Positions 1 through 5,612 are shown, counted from the first letter of the stretch. The stretch: DNA of 6,465 nt from Candidatus Sulfotelmatobacter sp. (GCA_030040725.1 JASHTD010000549.1:1-6465), one strand, 5' to 3'. Program-made: numbers and translations. The notes: generated by a model from the sequence alone, not told the origin.

Positions 1-137
1 ATCATCTGCTGCGAGAGTGCAAACGGTTCCGTCAAGCCGTGCACAGAGGCAGGCCCATGGGAAAGCCGTTCGATCATCGCCCGCCGGGTTGGATCAGATA
101 AAGCCGTAAATGTTGTGCCCAAGCAATCCACAACCAT
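1..137 (-). CDS. ArsR-family HTH transcriptional regulator, N-terminal fragment (runs off left edge)
   Basis: Reading the minus strand from an ATG at 137-135 gives 45 codons without a stop up to the window edge. Residues 12-25 read ALSDPTRRAMIERL, followed by S-x-G-P-A-S-V and then L-T-E-P-F-A-L-S at 35-42. This is the signature start of ArsR-type winged-helix regulators (usual form ALADPTRRAIL.RL..G..SV.ELAEPF.MS), covering helix 1 to the start of the recognition helix-turn-helix. The family binds operator DNA as a dimer and often represses its own transcription unit. Many members with this DPTRR form are metal-independent and sit beside SRPBCC/AHSA1 genes, but the downstream neighbour is outside the window. 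There is no Shine-Dalgarno sequence. An alternative GTG start two codons in (131-129) would sit 6 nt after a -10-like hexamer. The first codons lie inside a 26-bp palindrome. The gene diverges from the membrane-protein gene at 609. The family call is secure; the effector cannot be told from this fragment. Confidence 0.82.
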   Translation of the reverse strand, partial: MVVDCLGTTFTALSDPTRRAMIERLSHGPASVHGLTEPFALSQQM

Positions 138-150
138 ATGGTAGTGGATT
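125..150. promoter_or_regulatory. Candidate ArsR operator: 26-bp near-perfect palindrome over the regulator's start
   Basis: The arms AATCCAC (125-131) and GTGGATT (144-150) surround a CATATG centre (135-140). Twelve of the thirteen base pairs across the dyad are complementary; only 132/143 fails. ArsR/SmtB dimers are known to bind imperfect palindromes of about this size overlapping their own promoters. Here the dyad covers both the -10-like hexamer and the start codon of the regulator gene, so autorepression is the natural inference. It could also form a hairpin in any transcript starting further upstream. Confidence 0.62.
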
Positions 151-165
151 ATTGGGGAATGTCAA
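138..165 (-). promoter_or_regulatory. Promoter of the ArsR-family gene (TTGACA / TACCAT)
   Basis: On the minus strand a perfect -35 hexamer TTGACA (165-160) is followed after 16 bp by TACCAT (143-138), which matches TATAAT at four of six positions. The ATG follows at once, so a start point 6-7 nt after the -10 would fall near the in-frame GTG at 131-129 and suggest a leaderless mRNA. The -10 lies within the right half of the 26-bp palindrome, which fits repression by occlusion. The -35 is convincing; the -10 position is less so. Confidence 0.5.
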
Positions 166-558
166 GTGTGAATTTTGCGATTCCTGATTTCTGAACCCCG
201 ACTCATTAACCTGACCATGAAAGTGCGTAGCGCAAACTGCGCAGTTGAATCCCGGCGAAAAAATCGGACTGGTCGGTCCCCAGTGACGCGGGCAAGACAA
301 CGCTGTTCTGGATGGTCGTCGGCGAGGAACTCCCGGCGTTGGCCGGGTGGCCCAGCCTTCCGAAACTGTCTTTTTATTTTGCGTTATTTACACGGTGGGC
401 AGCAGGAACCTCGATTTCTAAGTCAACTCTCAAGAGGTATAGGTCCGTAGTTCCCACCCTTGCAAAAAATGCAGGATGGGGCATCCTCAGTCGTGGTGAT
501 CTTAGCAAGACCCTAAGGGCGGGCCACCCCGCCCGCACCAGAACCAGCGCCACGCATG
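166..558. other. Divergent intergenic region without a convincing gene
   Basis: Open frames exist here on both strands, for example 175-450, 312-563 and on the minus strand 374-649. Their predicted proteins are rich in Arg, Ser and Pro, have no recognisable domain, and overlap each other and the palindromic DNA, so I treat them as non-coding. The left part (about 166-230) is comparatively AT-rich. The right part (345-534) carries inverted and hairpin repeats, described separately. I see no tRNA or other RNA gene and no clear terminator with a T-run. Confidence 0.55.
345..534. repeat. Palindromic intergenic repeat cluster bounded by 9-bp inverted ends
   Basis: GGGTGGCCC at 345-353 has its exact reverse complement GGGCCACCC at 521-529. 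Between them, 453-464 (CCCACCCTTGCA) can pair with 470-480 (TGCAGGATGGG) across an A-rich loop with one mismatch and one bulge. An overlapping alternative hairpin is GGATG-ggg-CATCC (474-486). At the right end lies a perfect 7-bp stem, GGGCGGG (517-523) with CCCGCCC (528-534), loop CCAC. No T-run follows on either strand, so it is not a standard intrinsic terminator. The look is that of a dispersed REP/MITE-like element; copy number cannot be judged from one window. Confidence 0.5.
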
Positions 559-562
559 CGTG
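551..562. promoter_or_regulatory. Perfect 12-bp palindrome CACGCATGCGTG
   Basis: CACGCATGCGTG is fully self-complementary and overlaps the left arm of the CRP-like site by four bases. It may be a second protein-binding site that would compete with the CRP-like protein, or an incidental palindrome. No regulator can be named from the sequence. Confidence 0.3.
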
Positions 563-574
563 ATCTGCATCACA
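559..574. promoter_or_regulatory. CRP/FNR-superfamily binding site upstream of the membrane-protein gene
   Basis: CGTGA-TCTGCA-TCACA matches the CRP consensus TGTGA-N6-TCACA at nine of ten arm positions. Its centre (566/567) lies 41.5 bp before the start point predicted from the -10 hexamer TACAGT at 596-601. That is the classical class II activator position, where the protein overlaps and substitutes for a poor -35, and no good -35 is present here. The inner arms also read GTGAT-N4-ATCAC, so an FNR-like relative is possible. A CRP-type regulator in this organism is assumed, not seen. Confidence 0.52.
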
Positions 575-595
575 GCTTCGGCGCTTCCTGTTCGC

Positions 596-601
596 TACAG
601 T
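596..601 (+). promoter_or_regulatory. -10 element of the membrane-protein gene (TACAGT), near-leaderless start
   Basis: TACAGT agrees with TATAAT at four of six positions and ends 7 nt before the ATG at 609, so transcription would start at or one base before the start codon. There is no recognisable -35 at 17-18 bp (the bases are near CAGCTT) and no Shine-Dalgarno sequence. The missing -35 is what an activator-dependent promoter would look like, in line with the CRP-like site just upstream. Confidence 0.4.
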
Positions 602-608
602 TGCCTCT

Positions 609-1043
609 ATGCGGCGCTTCTCCATCCTCACCAACCGCAAGCGCGCCATTGTCGCGCTTGTGCATTCGGTCGTTTTTCTGCTGATCGCCGTCCGCCAGAT
701 GATTGCCGCCAGTCCGGTACCCGGAGTCTGGGTTCCCTCGACCGTGCGGCCGGGAACATGGATTCTCTGCGGAATCTTCGCAATCGTTTCGGCAATTCTC
801 TTGTGGCTTCTCGTTGTATCCCGTGGATGGATGGAAAAATTCTATTTCGCCTTCTGCACCGCCAGCGCAGGCTCCGGCCTGCTTCGCACTGCCGCCGGAG
901 ATCAGACGTTTCACGCCGGCATCTACATCCGTGTGGTCATGCTGGTCAGCGCGGTCGCGGTAGGCCTGCTGATCGTCAAAACGCACTCCCGCGAAAGCTC
1001 GCCCCGTGCGGAATACGCCGCCGGTTCGCAGACTGCTACGTAG
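609..1043 (+). CDS. Conserved-type hypothetical multi-span membrane protein (144 aa)
   Basis: No function is recognised. The 144-residue product begins with a basic N-terminus (MRRFSILTNRKR), which by the positive-inside rule suggests a cytoplasmic start. Clear hydrophobic segments lie at about 13-34, 50-70 and 105-123. A weaker, small-residue-rich stretch at 78-96 could be a fourth span. Between spans 1 and 2 is a Pro/Val-rich loop (35-49). The hydrophilic tail (124-144) is Ser/Ala-rich. There is no signal-peptidase site, catalytic motif or cofactor motif; the single His in the 98-104 loop and Cys54 and Cys83 are not arranged as a known site. The start ATG is supported by the -10-like hexamer 7 nt upstream, not by a ribosome-binding site. 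The gene appears monocistronic: the next gene is 135 bp away with hairpins and its own promoter between. The CRP-like site upstream suggests control by carbon, energy or redox state. The coding call rests on the strong transmembrane pattern and codon character. Confidence 0.72.
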   Translation: MRRFSILTNRKRAIVALVHSVVFLLIAVRQMIAASPVPGVWVPSTVRPGTWILCGIFAIVSAILLWLLVVSRGWMEKFYFAFCTASAGSGLLRTAAGDQTFHAGIYIRVVMLVSAVAVGLLIVKTHSRESSPRAEYAAGSQTAT

Positions 1044-1063
1044 AACCCAACGAGGCTTGTGTG

Positions 1064-1109
1064 GGGACAGCCGCCGCGGCTGCCCGTCGAGCAAAGCTCG
1101 ACAGCTTTT
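1064..1109 (+). terminator. Double hairpin after the membrane-protein gene, possible terminator or dispersed repeat
   Basis: Two adjacent stems follow the stop codon by 20 bp. The first pairs GGG-(A bulge)-CAGCC (1064-1072) with GGCTGCCC (1078-1085). The second is a perfect 7-bp stem, GTCGAGC (1086-1092) with GCTCGAC (1096-1102), closed by an AAA loop. A short T-run (1106-1109) starts 3 nt after the second stem, which is compatible with a weak intrinsic terminator. The abutting arrangement of two GC-rich stems also resembles an intergenic REP-like repeat; both may be true. Confidence 0.42.
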
Positions 1110-1142
1110 CACAGCGGCCAGCGGCAGGCAAACTCTTGCCAA

Positions 1143-1172
1143 TTGGCCATTTCCACCCGCTAGCAGTATCCT
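1143..1172 (+). promoter_or_regulatory. Promoter of the DUF2007 gene (TTGGCC / TATCCT), predicted leaderless
   Basis: TTGGCC (1143-1148), an 18-bp spacer and TATCCT (1167-1172) resemble a sigma70-type promoter. Only 6 nt separate the -10 from the GTG at 1179, so the predicted start point is the start codon itself, and no Shine-Dalgarno sequence exists. The same -10 hexamer TATCCT with an 18-bp spacer recurs in front of the secreted-protein gene. The octamer CTTGCCAA occurs on both sides of the promoter (1135-1142 and 1171-1178). Confidence 0.42.
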
Positions 1173-1178
1173 TGCCAA

Positions 1179-1832
1179 GTGTCATCTTCCGGCGAATCGT
1201 TTCTCGACGAGCAGCGCGAAAGACGGCGCCTGGCGGCCAACTACTCCGCCATGACCGATGGCGAATTGCTCAAGCTGGCGCGCAGCCCCGAATCGCTGAC
1301 CGAGCTTGCCTGCGATGCGCTCGAAGAAGAGCTTGACCGCCGCGAACTGGAATTGTCCGATGACGAATTTCCGGATGCGCCGCCCCAACCGCAACTTGAA
1401 CTGCGCGAACTTGTCACCATCCGCCAATTCCGCGACCTGCCCGAAGCTTTGCTTGCCAAGGGCAGCCTGGAGTCGTCGGGCATCGAATGCTTTCTGGCCG
1501 ACGAAAATCTCGTCCGCCTCGATTGGTTTATTTCGAATTTCATCGGCGGCATCAAGCTGAATGTTCGCGCGGCCGACGAAGCCAATGCCCGCAAGATTCT
1601 TGATGAGCCGATCCTCGAAGGCCTGTACGTACAGGGCGTCGGCTTGTACGAGCAGCCCCGCTGCCCCCGCTGTAATTCTCTCGACGTCAACTATCAGGAG
1701 CTCGACCGTCCCATCGCCTACATGAGCGCGTTTCTCCGCATGCCCATCCCCATGCAGCGGCCGGCCTGGCATTGCCACGCCTGCGATGCCGAGTGGGAAG
1801 ACGATGCCACGAACGCTGATAGGAACTCCTAA
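1179..1832 (+). CDS. DUF2007-type protein with C-terminal zinc ribbon (217 aa)
   Basis: Residues about 78-142 match the DUF2007 ('putative signal transducing protein') pattern: VTIRQFRDLPEALLAKGSLE, then SSGIECFLADE, then KLNVRAADEANARKIL. This is a small ferredoxin-like alpha/beta fold of unknown role. N-terminal residues 22-56 (YSAMTDGELLKLA... to EELDRREL) form a predicted helical motif recurrent in such proteins; an acidic, Pro-rich linker (57-76) follows. The C-terminus carries CPRC (162-165) and CHAC (199-202), two CxxC knuckles that should bind one zinc, split by a hydrophobic patch (180-193). The start is taken as GTG at 1179 because an in-frame TAG lies at 1161-1163 and the next ATG (1251) would cut off the start of the helical motif. 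The protein appears cytoplasmic, with no signal peptide. Its molecular function is unknown; a protein-binding or sensing role is only inferred from the zinc ribbon. Confidence 0.85.
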   Translation: MSSSGESFLDEQRERRRLAANYSAMTDGELLKLARSPESLTELACDALEEELDRRELELSDDEFPDAPPQPQLELRELVTIRQFRDLPEALLAKGSLESSGIECFLADENLVRLDWFISNFIGGIKLNVRAADEANARKILDEPILEGLYVQGVGLYEQPRCPRCNSLDVNYQELDRPIAYMSAFLRMPIPMQRPAWHCHACDAEWEDDATNADRNS

Positions 1833-1891
1833 TAGGCTTATTCGTGAACTATTTTCAGCGGCCTGCGGACCTTGGGACAGAAAAAATTGGG

Positions 1892-1921
1892 TTGCGAGAT
1901 CGCGCCATTCTTGAGTATCCT
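1892..1921 (+). promoter_or_regulatory. Promoter of the secreted-protein gene (TTGCGA / TATCCT)
   Basis: TTGCGA (1892-1897), an 18-bp spacer and TATCCT (1916-1921) give a plausible sigma70-type promoter. The predicted start point near 1928 leaves a leader of about 26 nt that contains the GGAGG at 1939-1943. The -10 hexamer is identical to that of the DUF2007 gene, but here the mRNA would have a conventional leader. Confidence 0.42.
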
Positions 1922-1938
1922 TCCGCTAGTCTGTCGAT

Positions 1939-1943
1939 GGAGG
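1939..1943 (+). promoter_or_regulatory. Ribosome-binding site GGAGG, the only clear one in the window
   Basis: GGAGG lies 10 nt before the ATG at 1954 and settles that start, which also gives an intact signal peptide. It stands out because the other complete genes have no Shine-Dalgarno sequence. Confidence 0.6.
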
Positions 1944-1953
1944 TCGCGCGCCT

Positions 1954-2691
1954 ATGCGATTCTCTCTGGTTGCTTTTTGCGGGTTCCTGCTTGTCGGTAC
2001 TCTTGCCGCAGTTCCGCAGGCTTCGGCTCAGGACATTTTCCTGACCCCGGTTCCGGGCGTCCCCTTCAGTGCCGTGGTTGAGGTTCAGCGCGCGGTAATC
2101 CGTCCCGACGGCTCAGGGTTCAATCTCAAGAGCATTCGGATCATGGCGCGCGACGGTATCGGACGCATTCACAATGAGTCGCGCGCGCTCATTCCCGTGA
2201 CCAGCACCGAGACTCCGGACATCGAGCACATCCACCTGTACGATCCCCGAACCCGCATTTCCACAGAGATCGATGCGCGCAAGCACACTTTCTATACCCG
2301 AACCATACATCACCCTCCGTCAACGGTGCCGCCCACGGTGCGTTATGGGTCGCCTTCCGGCACAGGTATACCCCAGAACGATTTCTCAAAAGAAGAAGAT
2401 CTGGGCAGCCAGGAAATTGAGGGAGTGCAGGCGCGGGGCGTGCGCGAGACTCAAATCATCCCTGCCGAGAGCAGCGAAACCGGGAAAGAAATCACGGTCA
2501 CCGACGAGTACTGGTATTCGGATGAATTGCGCATTAACGTTGTGATGAAACACAACGACCCACGCACCGGAACCAAAACACTGACGGTCACGAATATCAC
2601 GCGCGGCGAGCCGGATCCAGCGCTGTTGGAAATTCCAGAAGGTTATACACAAGCGGGAGCCGCACAGCCACCGCCGCAAGCCTCTAAATAA
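1954..2691 (+). CDS. Secreted protein of unknown function (245 aa)
   Basis: The product starts with a short basic n-region, a hydrophobic core (residues 4-19) and an Ala-x-Ala site (ASA before Gln26), a good Sec/SPI signal peptide, so the mature protein (about 220 aa) should be periplasmic or extracellular. No lipobox is present; Cys9 is within the signal core. The mature part is beta-rich: VVEVQRAVIRPDG, then an HIHLYDPRTR segment (92-101), then 144-217 with FSKEEDLGSQEIEGVQARG, DEYWYSDELRINVVMKHNDP and a TLTVTNITRGEPDP motif. The last region closely resembles a family of exported hypothetical proteins common in Acidobacteria, in which a 'LG-x-Q-x-I-E-G-V-x-A' segment precedes a 'WYS-x-E-L' segment. 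This looks like an outer-membrane-carrier-like beta fold, but I cannot assign a role. The tail after 232 is Ala/Pro/Gln-rich and probably disordered. The gene has its own promoter and ribosome-binding site and lies 113 bp before the kinase. Confidence 0.82.
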   Translation: MRFSLVAFCGFLLVGTLAAVPQASAQDIFLTPVPGVPFSAVVEVQRAVIRPDGSGFNLKSIRIMARDGIGRIHNESRALIPVTSTETPDIEHIHLYDPRTRISTEIDARKHTFYTRTIHHPPSTVPPTVRYGSPSGTGIPQNDFSKEEDLGSQEIEGVQARGVRETQIIPAESSETGKEITVTDEYWYSDELRINVVMKHNDPRTGTKTLTVTNITRGEPDPALLEIPEGYTQAGAAQPPPQASK

Positions 2692-2765
2692 GGCATTCCA
2701 GAACTCGCCGAAATAAACTCTTCGCGCTGCCGCGGCTGAGATCAGGAATGATAAGGTCCTCTCGG

Positions 2766-2795
2766 TTGACTCATCCCCGCTCGCGAAACTAAGAT
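2766..2795 (+). promoter_or_regulatory. Promoter of the kinase gene (TTGACT / TAAGAT), near-leaderless
   Basis: TTGACT (2766-2771, five of six to TTGACA), an 18-bp spacer and TAAGAT (2790-2795) lie just before the ATG at 2805, leaving 9 nt after the -10 and so a predicted leader of 2-3 nt. No Shine-Dalgarno sequence occurs. A small inverted repeat, GCGAA (2783-2787) and TTCGC (2795-2799), straddles the -10. Confidence 0.5.
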
Positions 2796-2804
2796 TCGCA
2801 ACAC

Positions 2805-5612
2805 ATGGCTGAAGAGCAATTTCCCATCGGCCGTACGATTTCCCACTACCGCGTGCTCGAAAAACTGGGCGGCGGCGGCATGGGCGTCGTCTTCCGTGCC
2901 GAAGATTCGAAGCTGCGGCGTTTCGTCGCGCTCAAGTTCCTTCCCGAAGGCATCGCCCGCGATGAAGCCGTCCTCGAACGCTTTCGTCGCGAAGCGCAAG
3001 CCGCATCGGCCTTGAACCATCCCAACATCTGCACGATTTACGACATCGACGAAGCCGACGGCCACCCCTTCATAGCCATGGAGTTGTTGAAGGGAGTCAC
3101 TCTCAAGCACAAGATCGCGGGCGTTCCTTTGACGCTCGAAACTATTCTCGCCGTCGGCACCGAAGTCGCAGACGCGCTCGATGCCGCTCAATCCGAAGGC
3201 ATCATTCACCGCGATATCAAGCCCGCCAACATTTTCATCACCGATCGCGGGCAGGCAAAGGTTCTCGACTTCGGCCTCGCCAAGGTTGTTTCGCGCGGCA
3301 GTGGTGAGACCATCGGCGGCACAGCCACGCAAAATGACGTCAACCTCACCAGTCCCGGTACCACCCTGGGCACCGTGGCTTACATGTCGCCCGAGCAGGC
3401 TCGCGGCCGCGAAGTCGATGCCCGCAGCGATATTTTTTCCTTCGGCTTGGTCCTTTACGAAATGGCCACGGGACGCCAGGCATTTCCCGGAAATTCTTCC
3501 GCCGAATTGTTCGATGGCATTCTCAATCGCGCTCCCGTCCCGTTGCCGCGCTTGAATCCGCAGGCTCCCGCTGAACTCGAAAGAATTATCGATAAGTGCA
3601 TCGAAAAAGACCCCGGCCTTCGCTATCAGCACGCCGCCGATCTGCGCTCCGACTTAAAGCGTCTCAAGCGTGATACCGAATCCGGCCGCCGCGTGCCTTC
3701 TGCTGTGCTTGAACCTGCTGCGGCAGGAATCGCAAGCCCTACGCTGGCATCGCAATCGGCGGCCCAGCCGATCTCCGCTTCAACCGTCGTCACTAGTTCG
3801 GCTCATCCTGCACAGTCCAGCAGTTCAGCGGTGGTTACAGCGGCCAAGCAGCACAAGTTCGGTGTCGCATCCATTGGAGTTTTCGTTCTCGTCCTCTTGG
3901 TTGCGGCTGGATACGGCGTCTATTCCATGCTGCGCCATCCGGCTGCTTCGCCGTTCCAAAACTTCACAATCACGCAGGTCACCAATTCAGGCGAGGCTGA
4001 ACTGGCAGCAATTTCTCCCGATGGAAAATATATTCTGAGCACGCGCAACGAAAATGGACTTCGCAGCCTCTGGTTGCGTAATGTGCCCACGGCCAGCGAT
4101 ACCCAGGTGATCCCGCCCGCCCCGGTGACATATCGAAGCCTCGCGTTTTCACTGGATGGCAATTACATCTATTTCCGCAAGGCTGAGAACGCGATTAACA
4201 GCGACTACAACCTTTATCGCGCTCCGGTGCTCGGCGGCACGCCGCAGGTCCTGGTTCACGATATCGATAGCGATGTGGCGTTTGCTCCGGACGGCAAGCA
4301 GATCGCGTACACGCGCGACAACGACCCGGACGTTGGCAAATACCGCGTACTGAGCTCTGATATCGTCGGCAATGGCGAGAAAATCCTGCAAATTGCGCCG
4401 ATGGAGCCGGCTGGACCCTCCTTTTTGGCATGGTCGCCCGACGGAACTCAGCTTGCCCTCGACCTCTTGCAGCCCGACGACAAGCACCTTGGCGGTATCG
4501 ACCTGTTCGATTTGGGCAGCGGGAAGCGCAAGCGTTTTGAGAGTTTTGCCGACAAACTTCCAGCGGAGGTGAAATGGATTTCCAGCGGCCTGCTGGTGCT
4601 TTATCAGCAGGCGGGCTCGCAGTTCAGCCGACAGCAGGTCGGTTTCGTTTCCTTTGACGATGGCCTCATTCGGCCCATCACGCGCGACACCAACAGCTAC
4701 GCGACTCTTACCATATCCGCAGACGCCAAAACCATTGCTTCCGTTCAACAGAAGACGACGCGTAGCCTTTACATTCTGCCTGGAGCGGGAACTCAGAGTG
4801 CCGAAGTCAAGCCTCTTCAGCTAAGCGCCCAACTCGCCGGATTCAGCTGGACGCCGGACGGCAGCCTTCTTCTGAGCGACGGCGCCCGCGTCCTGCGCGC
4901 TGCCGCCGACGGAACAAACCAGGTCCAACTCGTCAACGATCCCAGCTCCACGATCTTCGATTTCTCCCCTTGCGGAGGTGATCAACTGGTCTTTTCCTGG
5001 GCTTTTAAGGGCGGACCGAATCAGGCCAATATCTGGCGCGCGCACGCCGACGGATCGGGCGCGACCCAGATCACCTCCGGAAAGCTGGACATCGGTGCGA
5101 TCTGTTCCCTCGATGGAAAATGGATCTATTTCAATAATCGCGTGCTCGGCCGGATTTCACGAGTCCCAACCGATGGCGGTGCGAAGCCGGAAGCCATCGC
5201 TGCTTCATTTGTGCCAAATAGCTTCCTGGTTGGCAACATCGCGCTTTCTCCCGACGGCAAGACCCTCGCCTATGTTGTCGAAGTCGTTAGTGCTCAGACC
5301 CAGGCTGGCCAGGAAAAACTGGCGCTCTTTGATCTCGGATCGTCGGCGCCTCGCCTGCTCGAAGTCGACCCGCACTTGGCCGGTGCGAGTTTGCGCTACA
5401 CGCCGGACGGTAAGGCCGTCGCCTATCCGGTCGCACAGAACGGCGTTGACAATATCGTGATCCAGCCGCTCGATGGTTCGCCGCGCAAGCAGATTACAAA
5501 CTTTACTTCAGAACGCATCAACGATTTCCAATGGTCGCTGGATGGAAAAAATCTCGGCGTGCTGAGAAATCACTCGGAGTCGGATGTGGTGTTGCTGCAG
5601 GAAACGAAGTAA
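2805..5612 (+). CDS. Transmembrane Ser/Thr protein kinase (PknB-like) with extracytoplasmic PD40/TolB-like propeller, 935 aa
   Basis: The N-terminal kinase domain (about 15-288) has every catalytic element: glycine-rich loop LGGGGMGVVF (21-30), Lys44 in VALKFLP, helix-C Glu63, HRDIKPAN (135-142; Asp137 is the base), DFG (155-157), SPE (195-197) and DARSDIFSFG (205-214). It is an RD kinase, expected to phosphorylate Ser/Thr on itself and partners. The activation segment (155-197) is long and rich in Ser/Thr/Gly. A Ser/Ala/Pro-rich juxtamembrane linker (290-350) leads to one membrane span (about 353-375), placing the kinase in the cytoplasm and residues 377-935 in the periplasm. That part holds repeats of the SPDGKxIxY (PD40) type starting near residues 403, 448, 493, 543, 637, 682, 720, 767, 814, 865 and 910, plus a degenerate one at 591. 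About 12 repeats fit two six-bladed propellers. A sensor role (ligand or cell-wall material binding) is inferred. The ATG start rests on the near-leaderless promoter. The kinase-propeller fusion is typical of Acidobacteriota. Confidence 0.95.
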   Translation: MAEEQFPIGRTISHYRVLEKLGGGGMGVVFRAEDSKLRRFVALKFLPEGIARDEAVLERFRREAQAASALNHPNICTIYDIDEADGHPFIAMELLKGVTLKHKIAGVPLTLETILAVGTEVADALDAAQSEGIIHRDIKPANIFITDRGQAKVLDFGLAKVVSRGSGETIGGTATQNDVNLTSPGTTLGTVAYMSPEQARGREVDARSDIFSFGLVLYEMATGRQAFPGNSSAELFDGILNRAPVPLPRLNPQAPAELERIIDKCIEKDPGLRYQHAADLRSDLKRLKRDTESGRRVPSAVLEPAAAGIASPTLASQSAAQPISASTVVTSSAHPAQSSSSAVVTAAKQHKFGVASIGVFVLVLLVAAGYGVYSMLRHPAASPFQNFTITQVTNSGEAELAAISPDGKYILSTRNENGLRSLWLRNVPTASDTQVIPPAPVTYRSLAFSLDGNYIYFRKAENAINSDYNLYRAPVLGGTPQVLVHDIDSDVAFAPDGKQIAYTRDNDPDVGKYRVLSSDIVGNGEKILQIAPMEPAGPSFLAWSPDGTQLALDLLQPDDKHLGGIDLFDLGSGKRKRFESFADKLPAEVKWISSGLLVLYQQAGSQFSRQQVGFVSFDDGLIRPITRDTNSYATLTISADAKTIASVQQKTTRSLYILPGAGTQSAEVKPLQLSAQLAGFSWTPDGSLLLSDGARVLRAAADGTNQVQLVNDPSSTIFDFSPCGGDQLVFSWAFKGGPNQANIWRAHADGSGATQITSGKLDIGAICSLDGKWIYFNNRVLGRISRVPTDGGAKPEAIAASFVPNSFLVGNIALSPDGKTLAYVVEVVSAQTQAGQEKLALFDLGSSAPRLLEVDPHLAGASLRYTPDGKAVAYPVAQNGVDNIVIQPLDGSPRKQITNFTSERINDFQWSLDGKNLGVLRNHSESDVVLLQETK

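Noticed and set aside
517..534. Perfect GGGCGGG/CCCGCCC hairpin as an intrinsic terminator
   Set aside because: No T-run follows on either strand and no gene ends nearby; it fits the repeat cluster better.
175..563. Overlapping plus-strand open frames (175-450, 312-563) as small genes
   Set aside because: Arg/Ser/Pro-rich translations with no domain, no start signals, mutual overlap, and they run through palindromic repeat DNA.
560..1336. 258-codon plus-strand frame covering the membrane-protein gene and the start of the DUF2007 gene
   Set aside because: It crosses two better-supported genes and their intergenic hairpins, and its Arg-rich translation is typical of an off-frame reading in GC-rich DNA.
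2783..2799. GCGAA-N7-TTCGC inverted repeat over the kinase -10 as an operator
   Set aside because: Arms of 5 bp are short enough to arise by chance; mentioned with the promoter but not called as a separate site.
2742..3632. 296-codon minus-strand frame opposite the kinase domain
   Set aside because: It lies antisense to an unmistakable kinase domain; long antisense frames are common in GC-rich coding DNA and it shows no recognisable motif.
4149..4748. 199-codon minus-strand frame opposite the propeller region
   Set aside because: Shadow of the PD40 repeats on the other strand; no domain or start signal.
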